A stretch of 64,000 nucleotides of DNA. Source: Streptomyces sp. XM4193. Lineage in GTDB: Bacteria > Actinomycetota > Actinomycetes > Streptomycetales > Streptomycetaceae. Location of the stretch: contig NZ_JALLGK010000001.1 in the NCBI RefSeq assembly GCF_023072595.1, positions 744,001-808,000 on the forward strand, in the 5' to 3' direction. A program made the translations under genes and the position numbers. Positions 6,148 through 14,580 of the stretch are shown here, piece after piece. The stretch's first letter is position 1. Every line of letters begins with the position of its first letter. A model generated the notes under the pieces. The model was not told the DNA's origin, made no database searches, and saw only the letters and a program-made list of their open reading frames with translations.

Positions 6148-8937
6148 CTACGAGGCTTTGCGGACCACACCCTCGAAGGGTGAGCCCAGCGGCTCGTCTC
6201 CGTCGTCCGTGAGCTGTAGGCGGACGTACTTGGTCGCTCTCTCACCCTGGCCGTGGAGGGTCGGGATCGCCAGGTCCGCCAACTTCTCTCCTGCCGGGAA
6301 CTCGAGCATCATGTAGTAGTCCTCGAACGCCTCGGAAAGCGGGACGGCCGGGTTCGGGACCTCGTCCACGTGCTGGCTCAGCCACTCCTGGTCCACATCG
6401 GCTGTGGTGAGTTCCGGCCGGCCGCCGGAGACGGGAAGGACCTTGACCAGGGCCAGAATTTCTTCGTCCGCCTCCGCCGAGAGAGAGAGGCGCCACTTCA
6501 GCGGCTTGCCCTCGGTGACTTCGGCGGCCACCGGCTCGACACCGATTTCTGGCATCGGGTCGTCGTTCTCGATGGTGATGCCGCCGGTGTGTGAGCCGAC
6601 AACTGTGCCCCGGACCGCTTTGGCCACGACGGCGTGGCGCTTGTCCGGCCCGTAGCGCTCATTGCCCTCGACTTCGACCTCCACCGTGATCCCGGGCCTG
6701 CCGGGGCCGACCTCGACCAGCTTGGCGGTGGCCTCGCCGCTGTCCGGGTCGATGACGTGAATCCGGACAGCTCCGGCCTGCTGCCCAGTGGTTCGGACGG
6801 GCACTTGGTAGGTGCGTGAGCCGGAGTCGCCTTCCTTCACCGTGAGGTGGCCGATATCGACGCGCGTGAGGGGTGCGGCCGTGACCTCGGGGGTGCCGGG
6901 CTTCCAGGACCAGGCGTCCATCAGCCACGCCTTGCCGGGGGAAGATCGCGGCGTCAGCTCCAGGTGAGCGATCCGATCCGCGTCGAGGCCCGCCCGGGCC
7001 GCGGGAGTCAGCGGGACACGCACTTCCTGCGCCCAGACCGACTTGGTGCGGTCGGTGCCGGGCAGGCCGTCGAGGCGGACGGCGCCGAGCTTGGCGCGCT
7101 TGCCCTGGGCATCCTCGAGGTGGATGTCGAAACGGGTGTCACTCGTGTTCGGTGGTACGGCGATGCGCAGCGCGAGACTCTGGGCACCCTCGACCTTCAC
7201 GGGTTCAGCAGGTGTGATCCGGGCAGCGGTGTCTGGCTCCTTCCAGTTCAGGGCGATCGCGCGTCGTCCGCTCTCGTGCTGTGGAAGCCAGTTCGCGAAG
7301 TGAGGGGAGAAGCCCGGACCGCCTGCGTCGCTGATGCATGCAGAGTCGTCGGGGCCGACTGCGTCGCACATTCGCGCACCGGACACCTTCGGAGAGCCCT
7401 GCGGGTCGTCGGGCAGGAAGAGGGCGCTTCGGTTGCCGCCGACCGCGTGGGTCAGGACCCGCGCCGGGTCCGCGGAGGGGGCGCGGCGGCCGGAGCCGTC
7501 GACGAGCTGGCGCACCCGGTCGTCACCGTCGACGAAGAGCTGTGCGGCAGCGGCGATGTAGGTCGAGCCCGCTTGGTGCTGCTGATCGGCGGTGAGCCGG
7601 CCGGGAGCGTCGGGCGAGCAGAGCGGATCCTTCACGCCAGGTGGCATCAGAGTGAGAAAGTCGTCGTTGGCAGGGGCTTTGGCCTGGCCCGGGGTCCACT
7701 CGCTGTTGAAGAAGTTGTGGTTGGCGCCGACCATGTACACCGAGCTGTGCATGGCCTTGCCCTGACTGACGCCGCGAGTGCCGTCCGTGTAGACCTGGCC
7801 TTGGAGGTCGGTGATGTCACCGTCGCAGCCGCCCAGGATCGTGAGCGAGGGGACGTCGGGCACCGGGTTCTGGCCGAGCACCGAGGGCGTGATCTTGACA
7901 GTTCCCCGGATGTTCCAGCGAGCCTTTGAGCGGTAGCCGTCCTGGGCGGCTGGTGGTGGGTAGAGGCTGTCCATCACAGCTCGGTTGACGCCCTCGCCGC
8001 CGCGCGAGTGGCCGACGAGGAGTGTCCGGGACAGGTCAGCCGTGGGGGTCTTGCGCAGGGCAGCGGGAGCGGAGTCGGGCTCGGTGGCCCAGGTGGCCCA
8101 ACGGCCCAGATGGTGGCGGATCAGTGAGGAACGAGCCTGGGCGCCGTCGTCCTCCAACTCCTCGTCCTGGCCGTTGATGCTGTTGGCGGAGATGGAGACG
8201 GTCACATACCCCTGGGAGGCCAGCAGCTTCTGGTCACGCAGATATCCCCGGTGGCTGGGGATCGGCTCGCTGCCTTCGGCGCAGGGCCAGTTCTCGTCCA
8301 GCTCCTCGGTGCCGGGAACGTAGCAGGTGGAATGGCGGCCGTGGAGAAAGAGAGCGAAGGGGCGTTCGCCGGACGCCTGCTCGGGGGCGACGACGACACC
8401 GCGCATCTCGACGGGCTTGGCCAGGCCGGGGAGCTTCACCGCAGGCAAGTCGTACTCGGCGGTGGTCGTGGCGTACGAGCCGGGCTTGCCCGGATCGACG
8501 GACCCTGCCGGGAGTTGGGGCGGGAGCGTTGGGGCAGGGTCTGCTGTGGCGCCCGCTCCGGCGCTCTTGCCCGTGGGGTCGTCGATCCGGCGTCCGGCGG
8601 CTTGGACCTGGAGGGAATCCAGATCGGCTGTGCGCACCCGGTCGAGCGGGAGCCGGAAGGACCGGCCGTCGTCCTGCCGTTCGGGTACGCCCACGAGCGT
8701 GCCGTTCGCGCGGAACTCCACGCGGGCGCCGCTCACGGGGAACGGCTTGGGCGCCCGCCACTCCAGAAGGTGCTGCCCGTTGTCGGTCGCAATACGCCAA
8801 CCCGGCGGCAGTCCCTTGCCGACTTCGGTCTTCTCGGCGCTGCGTGCCTCGGGCGCTGCGAAGCCCGCTGCCGGCGCCGCTCCTGACACCATCAGCACCG
8901 CTACCGCGATGGGCCATAGCTTGTTGGTACGTCTCAA
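6148..8937 (-). CDS. Large secreted alpha/beta hydrolase with C-terminal repeat-type domains
   Basis: 929 residues with a clear signal peptide (residues 1 to about 28, MRRTNKLWPIAVAVLMVSGAAPAAG). Around residues 175-500 lies an alpha/beta hydrolase core. LFLHGRHSTCYVP is the oxyanion region, YVTVSISANSING follows, and LLVGHSRGGEGVN carries the nucleophile serine. Candidate acid and histidine lie in GGCDGDITD and VGANHNFFN. The C-terminal third (about 690-929) looks like two Calx-beta-like strand repeats (VKEGDSGSRTYQVPV and VTEGKPLKWRLSLSA). Substrate unknown; similar proteins are annotated as secreted lipase/PET-hydrolase-like or hypothetical. It follows an ABC permease gene with a 105-bp gap in the same direction and may be under the PadR regulator too. 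Confidence 0.75.
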   Translation of the reverse strand: MRRTNKLWPIAVAVLMVSGAAPAAGFAAPEARSAEKTEVGKGLPPGWRIATDNGQHLLEWRAPKPFPVSGARVEFRANGTLVGVPERQDDGRSFRLPLDRVRTADLDSLQVQAAGRRIDDPTGKSAGAGATADPAPTLPPQLPAGSVDPGKPGSYATTTAEYDLPAVKLPGLAKPVEMRGVVVAPEQASGERPFALFLHGRHSTCYVPGTEELDENWPCAEGSEPIPSHRGYLRDQKLLASQGYVTVSISANSINGQDEELEDDGAQARSSLIRHHLGRWATWATEPDSAPAALRKTPTADLSRTLLVGHSRGGEGVNRAVMDSLYPPPAAQDGYRSKARWNIRGTVKITPSVLGQNPVPDVPSLTILGGCDGDITDLQGQVYTDGTRGVSQGKAMHSSVYMVGANHNFFNSEWTPGQAKAPANDDFLTLMPPGVKDPLCSPDAPGRLTADQQHQAGSTYIAAAAQLFVDGDDRVRQLVDGSGRRAPSADPARVLTHAVGGNRSALFLPDDPQGSPKVSGARMCDAVGPDDSACISDAGGPGFSPHFANWLPQHESGRRAIALNWKEPDTAARITPAEPVKVEGAQSLALRIAVPPNTSDTRFDIHLEDAQGKRAKLGAVRLDGLPGTDRTKSVWAQEVRVPLTPAARAGLDADRIAHLELTPRSSPGKAWLMDAWSWKPGTPEVTAAPLTRVDIGHLTVKEGDSGSRTYQVPVRTTGQQAGAVRIHVIDPDSGEATAKLVEVGPGRPGITVEVEVEGNERYGPDKRHAVVAKAVRGTVVGSHTGGITIENDDPMPEIGVEPVAAEVTEGKPLKWRLSLSAEADEEILALVKVLPVSGGRPELTTADVDQEWLSQHVDEVPNPAVPLSEAFEDYYMMLEFPAGEKLADLAIPTLHGQGERATKYVRLQLTDDGDEPLGSPFEGVVRKAS

Positions 8938-9042
8938 AGTGAGTCCTCGATTCTGGGCGTCGGTGTATTGGTTGTGGTCTGGCTGTGTTTGCGTGAATGC
9001 TCCGCTAAAGCAGTGATTACCCGGACATCCGGCACGAGCGCG

Positions 9043-11892
9043 TCACCCTGCGCGCCGTGCCAGGGCGGTGCGGGGGGTGGCCAGGGCCGCGGCGAGCAGC
9101 CCCGCGAGCACGGGGACAGCCACGGCCAGGAACGCGATGGTCGGCCACGGGAGCACAATCGGGGTGTACGCCGACTGCATCGGTAGGTCCCGCATCTCCG
9201 CCAGCGCGGTGCGCAGGTCGGTCAGACGGAGAGCGACCGCGGGTACGAGCCCTGCCGCCGTGCCGAGCAAGACTCCCGTGAAGGCGACTACCAGGGACTG
9301 GAAGCCGGGGAGCGAGCGCCCCACCCCCGGAGGTGCGCCCACCGCGCTGAGCGTGGCGAGATCGGCCTCAGCGTCGGCCCTGGAGAGGCCGGTCGCGGTG
9401 GCAGCCGCGCCCAGAGTCACGACGGCGGCGAAGAGGGCGAGGATCAACAGGGTCGAATCGTCGTCGCCGCGGGGAGCTTCGGTCGCCGCAATGACCTGAG
9501 CGGCGTTTCCACTCCGTGCGATGGCGGCTTCGACGGCCTGCTGCTCGGCCTCCGAGGGGGCGCGGGACAGCGTGTAGACGCTACCGATGTCCTCCACCTG
9601 CAGACCGAGATCGGTCGCGGCCTCCTTCGGCATGATCATCCTGATGCCGGGGGTCGCCGCGTAACGGTCCGGCGCGACATACACCTCCAACGAGTCGACG
9701 GTGGTGGTGGGCTCCTGGGAGTAGTGCTCCTTCGACTTCGGGTCGCGGCTGCTGTAGGCGTGGACGGCCTTGATCGTGGCCGTACCGTCTTTCGCGTAGG
9801 CGGAGTTCAGCAGGACCGGGGTGCCGGAAGCGAGAGCCTTCGCGGCTTCCGGGTCCGTGAGTTTTACGTACGAGTCAAGGAGTTCGACTCCGCCGATGAC
9901 GATCTTGTGATCGTCACCGTGGAACACCCGCTGCACGTACTTCTCGTCGGTGCAGGCGGGAGAGTCCATCAGGTGTCTGTGCTCGTCAGCGGATATCCGC
10001 AGGGCGAGTTCTGTGGCGCCCGCACCCGACAGCGGGCAGGAGTGAGCTGCTCCGGAAGGTTTGACGAGTTCGAGGCTGCCGCAGTCCCTTCCCTCTTCAC
10101 CCGAGTGGACTGAGCAGTTGCTGCCCGCCCAGGGCCTACCGATGTCGACGGGCGCTCCTTTGAGGGGGTAGTGCTGCTCCACTGCTGCCTGCCCGAGTGA
10201 CCTCGCGCTGGTGTCGGAAGCCATCAGAGCGGCGGTACCCGCGGTCAGGTTGGGGCGGTGCTCGTGCGCCTCTTCCGCGGTGGTGCTGGCGGTGTACGTG
10301 GCGATGGCAACGCTCCCCGCCACTGCGGCCATTACGGCGGCGACAGCAGGTGCGGCACGACCCTGGTTGCGGGCTGCGTCGCGCAGTGCGATGCGGGGGA
10401 TCAGCGGCAGCCGGCGGCCGAGGCGGCCGAGAACTCCGACGATGACCGGAATGCAGCAGAGCAGGCCCAGTTCGGCGAGGACGGAGCCGACCGCGACCAG
10501 CTGGGTGGAACCGTCGAGGCCGCCGTACAGGGCGAGCGCGGTTCCGCCCGTCAGCAGGACCGCGCCGATGGTCGGCAGGGCGCGCGAGTTGCGGCGGGAA
10601 CCGCGGCGGCCGGTGAGTGACTCCAGAACGGACTGGCGGCCCGCCACGACCGCCGGGGCGAGTGAGGCGAGGACACCAGTGACCAGGCCGATCGCGGCGA
10701 TGGCGATGATCTCCCAGGGGTGGACGGCAAGTTCACCGAAGCGGCGGCCGCTGAACTCCTCGATCATCGGGCGGAAGAGGAAGGTGAGGCCGAAACCGGC
10801 GGCGACACCGGCAACCGCGCCGATTCCGCCGAGCAGGGCGCCACCAGCGAGTACCACGGCCCGGACTTGGCTGCGGGTGCCGCCGCACGAGGCGACCAGA
10901 CCCAGCTGGCGACGGGAGCGTCGGGCTCCGACGGCGAAGGCCGGACCGGCCAGCAGCACGATCTCCAGGACGGCCATCGCGGCTACGGTGAGGGCCGCCG
11001 CGGTCAGTCCGCCGTCGGATTCCTCATGGAAGTTCCCGGCAGCCGGAACTTGGGCGTCCGGCGGCGGGTCCAGGGAAACCTGCCGGGAGGTCACCACCAC
11101 GCCCTTCTTGTTGGCCGCCCGAACATCCGACCAGGTCACCCCGGCCCCCGGCGGCCCCTTCACCAGCCATGCCGGCTCACTCACCTGAGGCGGGGCAACG
11201 CTCTTGTCGCCGGCGGCTGCCTTCTGCCACGGAGCAATCACCGCACCCGGAAGGGCGTAGAGGAACTTCGCTTCAAGGTCGGCGGGAAGTTCCACAAGGC
11301 CGGTCAGAGTGTAGGACCGGTCGGGTTCGCGAACGGTGAGGCGGTCGCCGACAGACAGCCCGGAAGACTTCGCGAATGCCGCCGTCGCGGCAATCTCCTT
11401 CTCCGACTTCGGGTAGGCGCCGTCGACCAGTTCAATCCGCCCGCGCAGCATCGGGTCACCGGCGTCCACCTCGGTGATCCGGGCATCGGCCATGCCGTGG
11501 CGAGTGGTCACGGAAGCGGGGGCGGACTGTTCGGTGAGGTGTCGCGACCCCGTGGGGAGGGCCGCGGGCACATCGACTGTGCGGTCGTCCTCCTCGGAAT
11601 CCGGGTAGGGAACTCCATCGGGAAGGCGCCACTGATCCGCATCGGAGGGCATCTGCTCGACCTCCACCGGGCCCACGTCCGCTGATACGAACCGGGCGTC
11701 GGCTGAGCCGAGTTCCGCTGTCAGCTTCTCGGCCAGGGTGGGCTGAAGGCTGCGGTGGGAAAGACTGGCTGCAGTCACACCCAGGATCGGCAGAGCGATC
11801 ATCACGGCGACCAGAATGCTGCGGCCCTTGGCCCGCAGCGCATCACGCCGGGCAATGCGGACGGCGGCACGCCATCCGGCGAACGGCCTCAC
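9043..11892 (-). CDS. ABC transporter permease, FtsX/MacB type
   Basis: 949 residues. One N-terminal transmembrane helix (ILVAVMIALPILGVTAASL) is followed by a large extracytoplasmic domain (about 45-270), then a block of helices (about 290-520, including LTVAAMAVLEIVLLAGPAFAVGARRSRRQLGLVASCGGT). A second outer domain and three final helices end the protein. The FtsX motif GARRSRRQLGLV is plain. Such permeases work with MacB-like ATPases in lipoprotein, peptide or antibiotic stress responses rather than classical transport. Its ATG overlaps the stop of the ATPase gene (ATGA), so the two are coupled. The substrate is not evident. Confidence 0.87.
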   Translation of the reverse strand: MRPFAGWRAAVRIARRDALRAKGRSILVAVMIALPILGVTAASLSHRSLQPTLAEKLTAELGSADARFVSADVGPVEVEQMPSDADQWRLPDGVPYPDSEEDDRTVDVPAALPTGSRHLTEQSAPASVTTRHGMADARITEVDAGDPMLRGRIELVDGAYPKSEKEIAATAAFAKSSGLSVGDRLTVREPDRSYTLTGLVELPADLEAKFLYALPGAVIAPWQKAAAGDKSVAPPQVSEPAWLVKGPPGAGVTWSDVRAANKKGVVVTSRQVSLDPPPDAQVPAAGNFHEESDGGLTAAALTVAAMAVLEIVLLAGPAFAVGARRSRRQLGLVASCGGTRSQVRAVVLAGGALLGGIGAVAGVAAGFGLTFLFRPMIEEFSGRRFGELAVHPWEIIAIAAIGLVTGVLASLAPAVVAGRQSVLESLTGRRGSRRNSRALPTIGAVLLTGGTALALYGGLDGSTQLVAVGSVLAELGLLCCIPVIVGVLGRLGRRLPLIPRIALRDAARNQGRAAPAVAAVMAAVAGSVAIATYTASTTAEEAHEHRPNLTAGTAALMASDTSARSLGQAAVEQHYPLKGAPVDIGRPWAGSNCSVHSGEEGRDCGSLELVKPSGAAHSCPLSGAGATELALRISADEHRHLMDSPACTDEKYVQRVFHGDDHKIVIGGVELLDSYVKLTDPEAAKALASGTPVLLNSAYAKDGTATIKAVHAYSSRDPKSKEHYSQEPTTTVDSLEVYVAPDRYAATPGIRMIMPKEAATDLGLQVEDIGSVYTLSRAPSEAEQQAVEAAIARSGNAAQVIAATEAPRGDDDSTLLILALFAAVVTLGAAATATGLSRADAEADLATLSAVGAPPGVGRSLPGFQSLVVAFTGVLLGTAAGLVPAVALRLTDLRTALAEMRDLPMQSAYTPIVLPWPTIAFLAVAVPVLAGLLAAALATPRTALARRAG

Positions 11893-12668
11893 TGGGCGAT
11901 CCCGGTTTCACCGGAGAGCAAAGAGTCCGCCTGAGTGGTGAGGGTCTGGTCCACGATCGAGCCGTCGCGTACGAAGACGACTCGGTCGGCCCATGCTGCG
12001 TGGCGAGGCTCGTGTGTGACCATGACGCCGGCCGCGCCCTGGTCACACCGGGTCCGCAGTAGAGCCAGTACGGCTTCGCCGGTTTCGGAATCGAGTGCTC
12101 CGGTCGGCTCGTCGGCCAGCACGAGGCGCCGGTCGCCGACGAGGGCGCGAGCAATGGCGACGCGTTGCTGCTGACCGCCGGACATCTCGTCGGGGAAGCG
12201 CTCGGCGATCTTCTCCAGCCTCATCTCGGCCAGTGCGGCGAGGGCCTCCTTGCGAGCCTTGCGCACGGAAACGCCGTCGAGTTCACGGGGCAGCGAGATG
12301 TTCTCGACTGCGGTCAGAGCGGGGATGAGGTTGTAGTCCTGGAAGACGTAGCCGATGCGGCGGCGGCGCAGGGCGGCCGTCGCCTTGGGTCCGAGTCCGG
12401 CGATGTCTCGGCCCTCGATGAGCACCTGGCCGCTGGTGGCGGTGTCCAGACCGCCGGCCAGCGTGAGCAGAGTGGACTTGCCGGAGCCGGAGGGGCCCAT
12501 CACGGCGACCAGCTCCCCTGCGCAGACGGTGAGGTGAATGCCGCGCAGAGCGTGTACCTCGGCGATGCCTGAGCCGTGGGTACGGGTCAGCGCCCGCAGT
12601 TCGAGCACGGGGTTGCCTGCTGACGGTCCGGAAGAAGGCGTCGGCGCGGCTGGAACAGACGAACGCAT
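11889..12668 (-). CDS. ABC transporter ATP-binding protein (MacB/LolD type)
   Basis: About 259 residues from the ATG at 12668, which is preceded by GAAGGAG. A longer open frame upstream reads proline/serine-rich non-conserved sequence. Motifs: Walker [11 protein letters not shown]-loop region [16 protein letters not shown], signature [15 protein letters not shown], Walker [12 protein letters not shown], and switch histidine [13 protein letters not shown]. It energises the FtsX-type permease translated from the overlapping gene. The PadR regulator gene lies 88 bp upstream in the same direction. Confidence 0.9.
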   Translation of the reverse strand: MRSSVPAAPTPSSGPSAGNPVLELRALTRTHGSGIAEVHALRGIHLTVCAGELVAVMGPSGSGKSTLLTLAGGLDTATSGQVLIEGRDIAGLGPKATAALRRRRIGYVFQDYNLIPALTAVENISLPRELDGVSVRKARKEALAALAEMRLEKIAERFPDEMSGGQQQRVAIARALVGDRRLVLADEPTGALDSETGEAVLALLRTRCDQGAAGVMVTHEPRHAAWADRVVFVRDGSIVDQTLTTQADSLLSGETGIAQ

Positions 12669-12756
12669 AGCGGGGCGAAGCTCCTTCAATGGCAACGCGG
12701 CCGGGTCGTACACGTGACAGGGCGCGCATCGCTGAGAAATGCCGGGTCCTGAACTG

Positions 12757-13380
12757 CTACTTCTGAATGCGAAGCCAGCCGGACCCGGGTGAGGACTGGG
12801 ATGGGGCTCCTGGATGGACAGCCCCGGCCGGGGACTCGGCGGCGACGGCAGCAGCGAGGCGTACAAGCCGTGATTCGCAGTGGTCGAGCCAACGAGTCTC
12901 GGCCTCTGCCTGGAAGATCAGCTGCTCCACCACGAGGAGCCAGGCGACCTCGTCCCGGTTGGTCGGCACCGCAGCCAGGGCCTGGGCCTTGAGCCGGGTG
13001 TAGTCCTGCATCGCCTTGAGCGTGTGGTGACGCTGGGACTGGATGACGTCGCGGATCTCCACGCCTGGAGCTCCCACAGCCATGGCGAGTTTGATCGCAA
13101 GCTCGTCGCGAGGCGGATTCGTGCGGTCCACGGGCGCCCGGAACCAACTGTGAAGTTCAGCGCGGCCGGCATCGGTGATCGCGTAGAGGTCGTGCCCGGC
13201 ATCGTCGACTCCGTTCTGCACGACCATGCCGTCACGCTCCAGGCGGCCGAGCGTTGTGTAGACCTGACCGACGTTGAGAGGCCAGGTGGAGCCGGTCGTC
13301 GACTCGAACTCGGTGCGGAGCTGGGAGCCGTAACGCGGGCCCCGCTCCAAGAGGGCCAGCAACCCGTGACGAATGGACAT
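12757..13380 (-). CDS. PadR family transcriptional regulator
   Basis: 207 residues from MSIRHGLLALLERGPRYGSQL, the invariant start of PadR winged helices. It continues TEFESTTGSTWPLNVGQVYTTLGRLERDGMV and LYAITDAGRAEL. The C-terminal part (about 95-185) is the helical dimerisation domain typical of PadR-s2 proteins. The open frame continues upstream but without homology, and a palindrome sits just before this ATG. Head of an apparent operon padR - ABC ATPase - FtsX permease (- secreted hydrolase); PadR proteins usually repress their own exporter operon and are released by its substrate. Confidence 0.9.
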   Translation of the reverse strand: MSIRHGLLALLERGPRYGSQLRTEFESTTGSTWPLNVGQVYTTLGRLERDGMVVQNGVDDAGHDLYAITDAGRAELHSWFRAPVDRTNPPRDELAIKLAMAVGAPGVEIRDVIQSQRHHTLKAMQDYTRLKAQALAAVPTNRDEVAWLLVVEQLIFQAEAETRWLDHCESRLVRLAAAVAAESPAGAVHPGAPSQSSPGSGWLRIQK

Positions 13381-13387
13381 ACCGAGT

Positions 13388-13404
13388 ATGTATACCGGGT
13401 ATGT
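13388..13404. promoter_or_regulatory. PadR operator candidate
   Basis: ATACC-G-GGTAT (13392-13402) is a perfect inverted repeat set in ATGTATACCGGGTATGT, 8-25 bases upstream of the padR ATG. The position and the ATGT/ACAT-like edges fit autorepression by the PadR protein. Confidence 0.55.
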
Positions 13405-13647
13405 TCCGTGAAAGCGAATGCTTCTGTGGTGGGGCGCCCCCCCGTGCTGCTTCTCTCCCTCTCTCGGAGGGGAGGTGGACTCTCGTCGCAACCTGTGTCC
13501 GAACCGCAGATCGGCGTGGGGTGTGCGACGACGCCCTGTGAAGTGCGCGGCTTCGCCGAGGTTCGCGATCGACTCGCTGTGTGCGCGAACCGTTTCTCGG
13601 ATCGGAGGTCGTGTCCGAGAGGCGCCCCGGCTGTCCCGGGGGCGTTG

Positions 13648-13977
13648 TTCCAACTGCCTGCGACGTGTTGGCGACTGGCCTCCTGTGCCGGGCTCGCCAC
13701 GATCGCGAAGTCCTCGGGCACCTCGATCCACGGCGAACGCGCCCCGCGAGGCGGCAACCGGCAGCTCAAGCGAGCCATGTTTGTGTCCGCCTTCGCCTGT
13801 ATGAACGCCGACCCCGCCTCCGGCGCCTACTACGACAAACAACGCACCCGCGGAAAGACCCACGCCCAGGGTCTACTTCGCCTCGCCCGCCAACACATCA
13901 GCGTTCCGCTCGTCATGCTTCGAGACGGCACCTTCTGCGAACCCCGCACACAGCAGGCCATCGAACTCGCCGCATAA
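13648..13977 (+). pseudogene. IS110-family transposase remnant (C-terminal part)
   Basis: About 105 residues of the conserved C-terminal half of IS110-type transposases: LASCAGLA, SSGTSIHGERAPRGGNRQLKRAMF, ACMNADPASGAYYDKQRTRGKTHAQ and LLRLARQHISV. The N-terminal catalytic DEDD part is missing, and upstream the frame reads unrelated sequence, so this is a broken copy. No terminal repeats were seen, as is normal for IS110. It lies between the padR operon and tRNA-Ser(GGA), at the edge of the proposed island. Confidence 0.8.
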
Positions 13978-14196
13978 CCCCACCAATTCGAACCATCCCA
14001 AACTCGACAGCGCGCCTTGGCGAGCCGTGGCGGCACTCCCCGGGGCGTGATGGGTGGCCGGGGGCATGTCACCGTCGATGGCGTGTCGACTCCTGCCGGT
14101 TCTGCGGTGGGTGCGGTGGGCCCACCTCGTGTGAGGTCGGCGTGCACTGGTCGCTCTCGTGCGTGACGTCCGCCCCGTACGAAGTCGCACGACAAC

Positions 14197-14230
14197 GAAG
14201 GCCCCGGCCGCTGAGCGGTCGGGGCCTTCG
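14197..14230 (-). terminator. Terminator of tRNA-Ser
   Basis: GAAGGCCCCGGCCGCT / AGCGGTCGGGGCCTTC form a near-perfect 16-bp stem with a minimal loop, 20 bp downstream of the tRNA CCA end on the minus strand and followed by a short T-containing run. Confidence 0.8.
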
Positions 14231-14250
14231 TTAACAGCCCGGTGAGGCTG

Positions 14251-14338
14251 TGGCGGAGGATACGAGATTCGAACTCGTGAGGGTGTGAACCCAACACGCT
14301 TTCCAAGCGTGCGCCCTAGGCCTCTAGGCGAATCCTCC
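14251..14338 (-). tRNA. tRNA-Ser (anticodon GGA)
   Basis: Read on the minus strand: acceptor stem GGAGGAT pairs with ATCCTCC, then discriminator G and an encoded CCA. The D-arm, the anticodon stem ACGCT-TGGAAAG-CGT (loop TTGGAAA, anticodon GGA), the long class-II variable arm and the T-arm with GTTCGAAT are all visible. The 88-nt length with a long variable arm is as expected for serine tRNA. Its 3' end faces the accessory region to the left, where two partial copies of the same 3' end are found. Confidence 0.95.
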
Positions 14339-14411
14339 GCGGCAAACAGTACAGGACCCGAAGGAGTGGTCGCGAACTCGATACCGCCTCCCACCATCAG
14401 GTACTGTTGGC

Positions 14412-14504
14412 GTCAGCCCCTCACGTGGCGCTATCTGACTGAACTCCCCCAGGGCCGGAAGGCAGCAAGGGTAGGTCGGCTCTGGCGGGTGCGTGGGGGG
14501 CGTT
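14412..14504 (+). ncRNA. ffs: Signal recognition particle RNA, small bacterial type
   Basis: The conserved SRP core is plain: CTGACTGAACTCCCCCAGG, then GCCGGAAGGCAGCAAGGGTA with the GGAA tetraloop, and the outer helix GCCCCTCACG pairing with CGTGGGGGGC. The ends are approximate. It lies just upstream of dnaX, the usual place in streptomycetes. The RNA binds Ffh and targets membrane and secreted proteins to FtsY. Confidence 0.92.
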
Positions 14505-14580
14505 GTCGTTGTCGGGGAGTTGACCTGCGGAGAGAGCCGGCGGGTCCGGGTTGTCAGTGGGCTCCGCTACGGTCGTACTC

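Noticed and set aside
13418..13656. Complete IS110 element
   Set aside because: Upstream of 13648 the frames contain no DEDD catalytic half; only the C-terminal part of the transposase is present.
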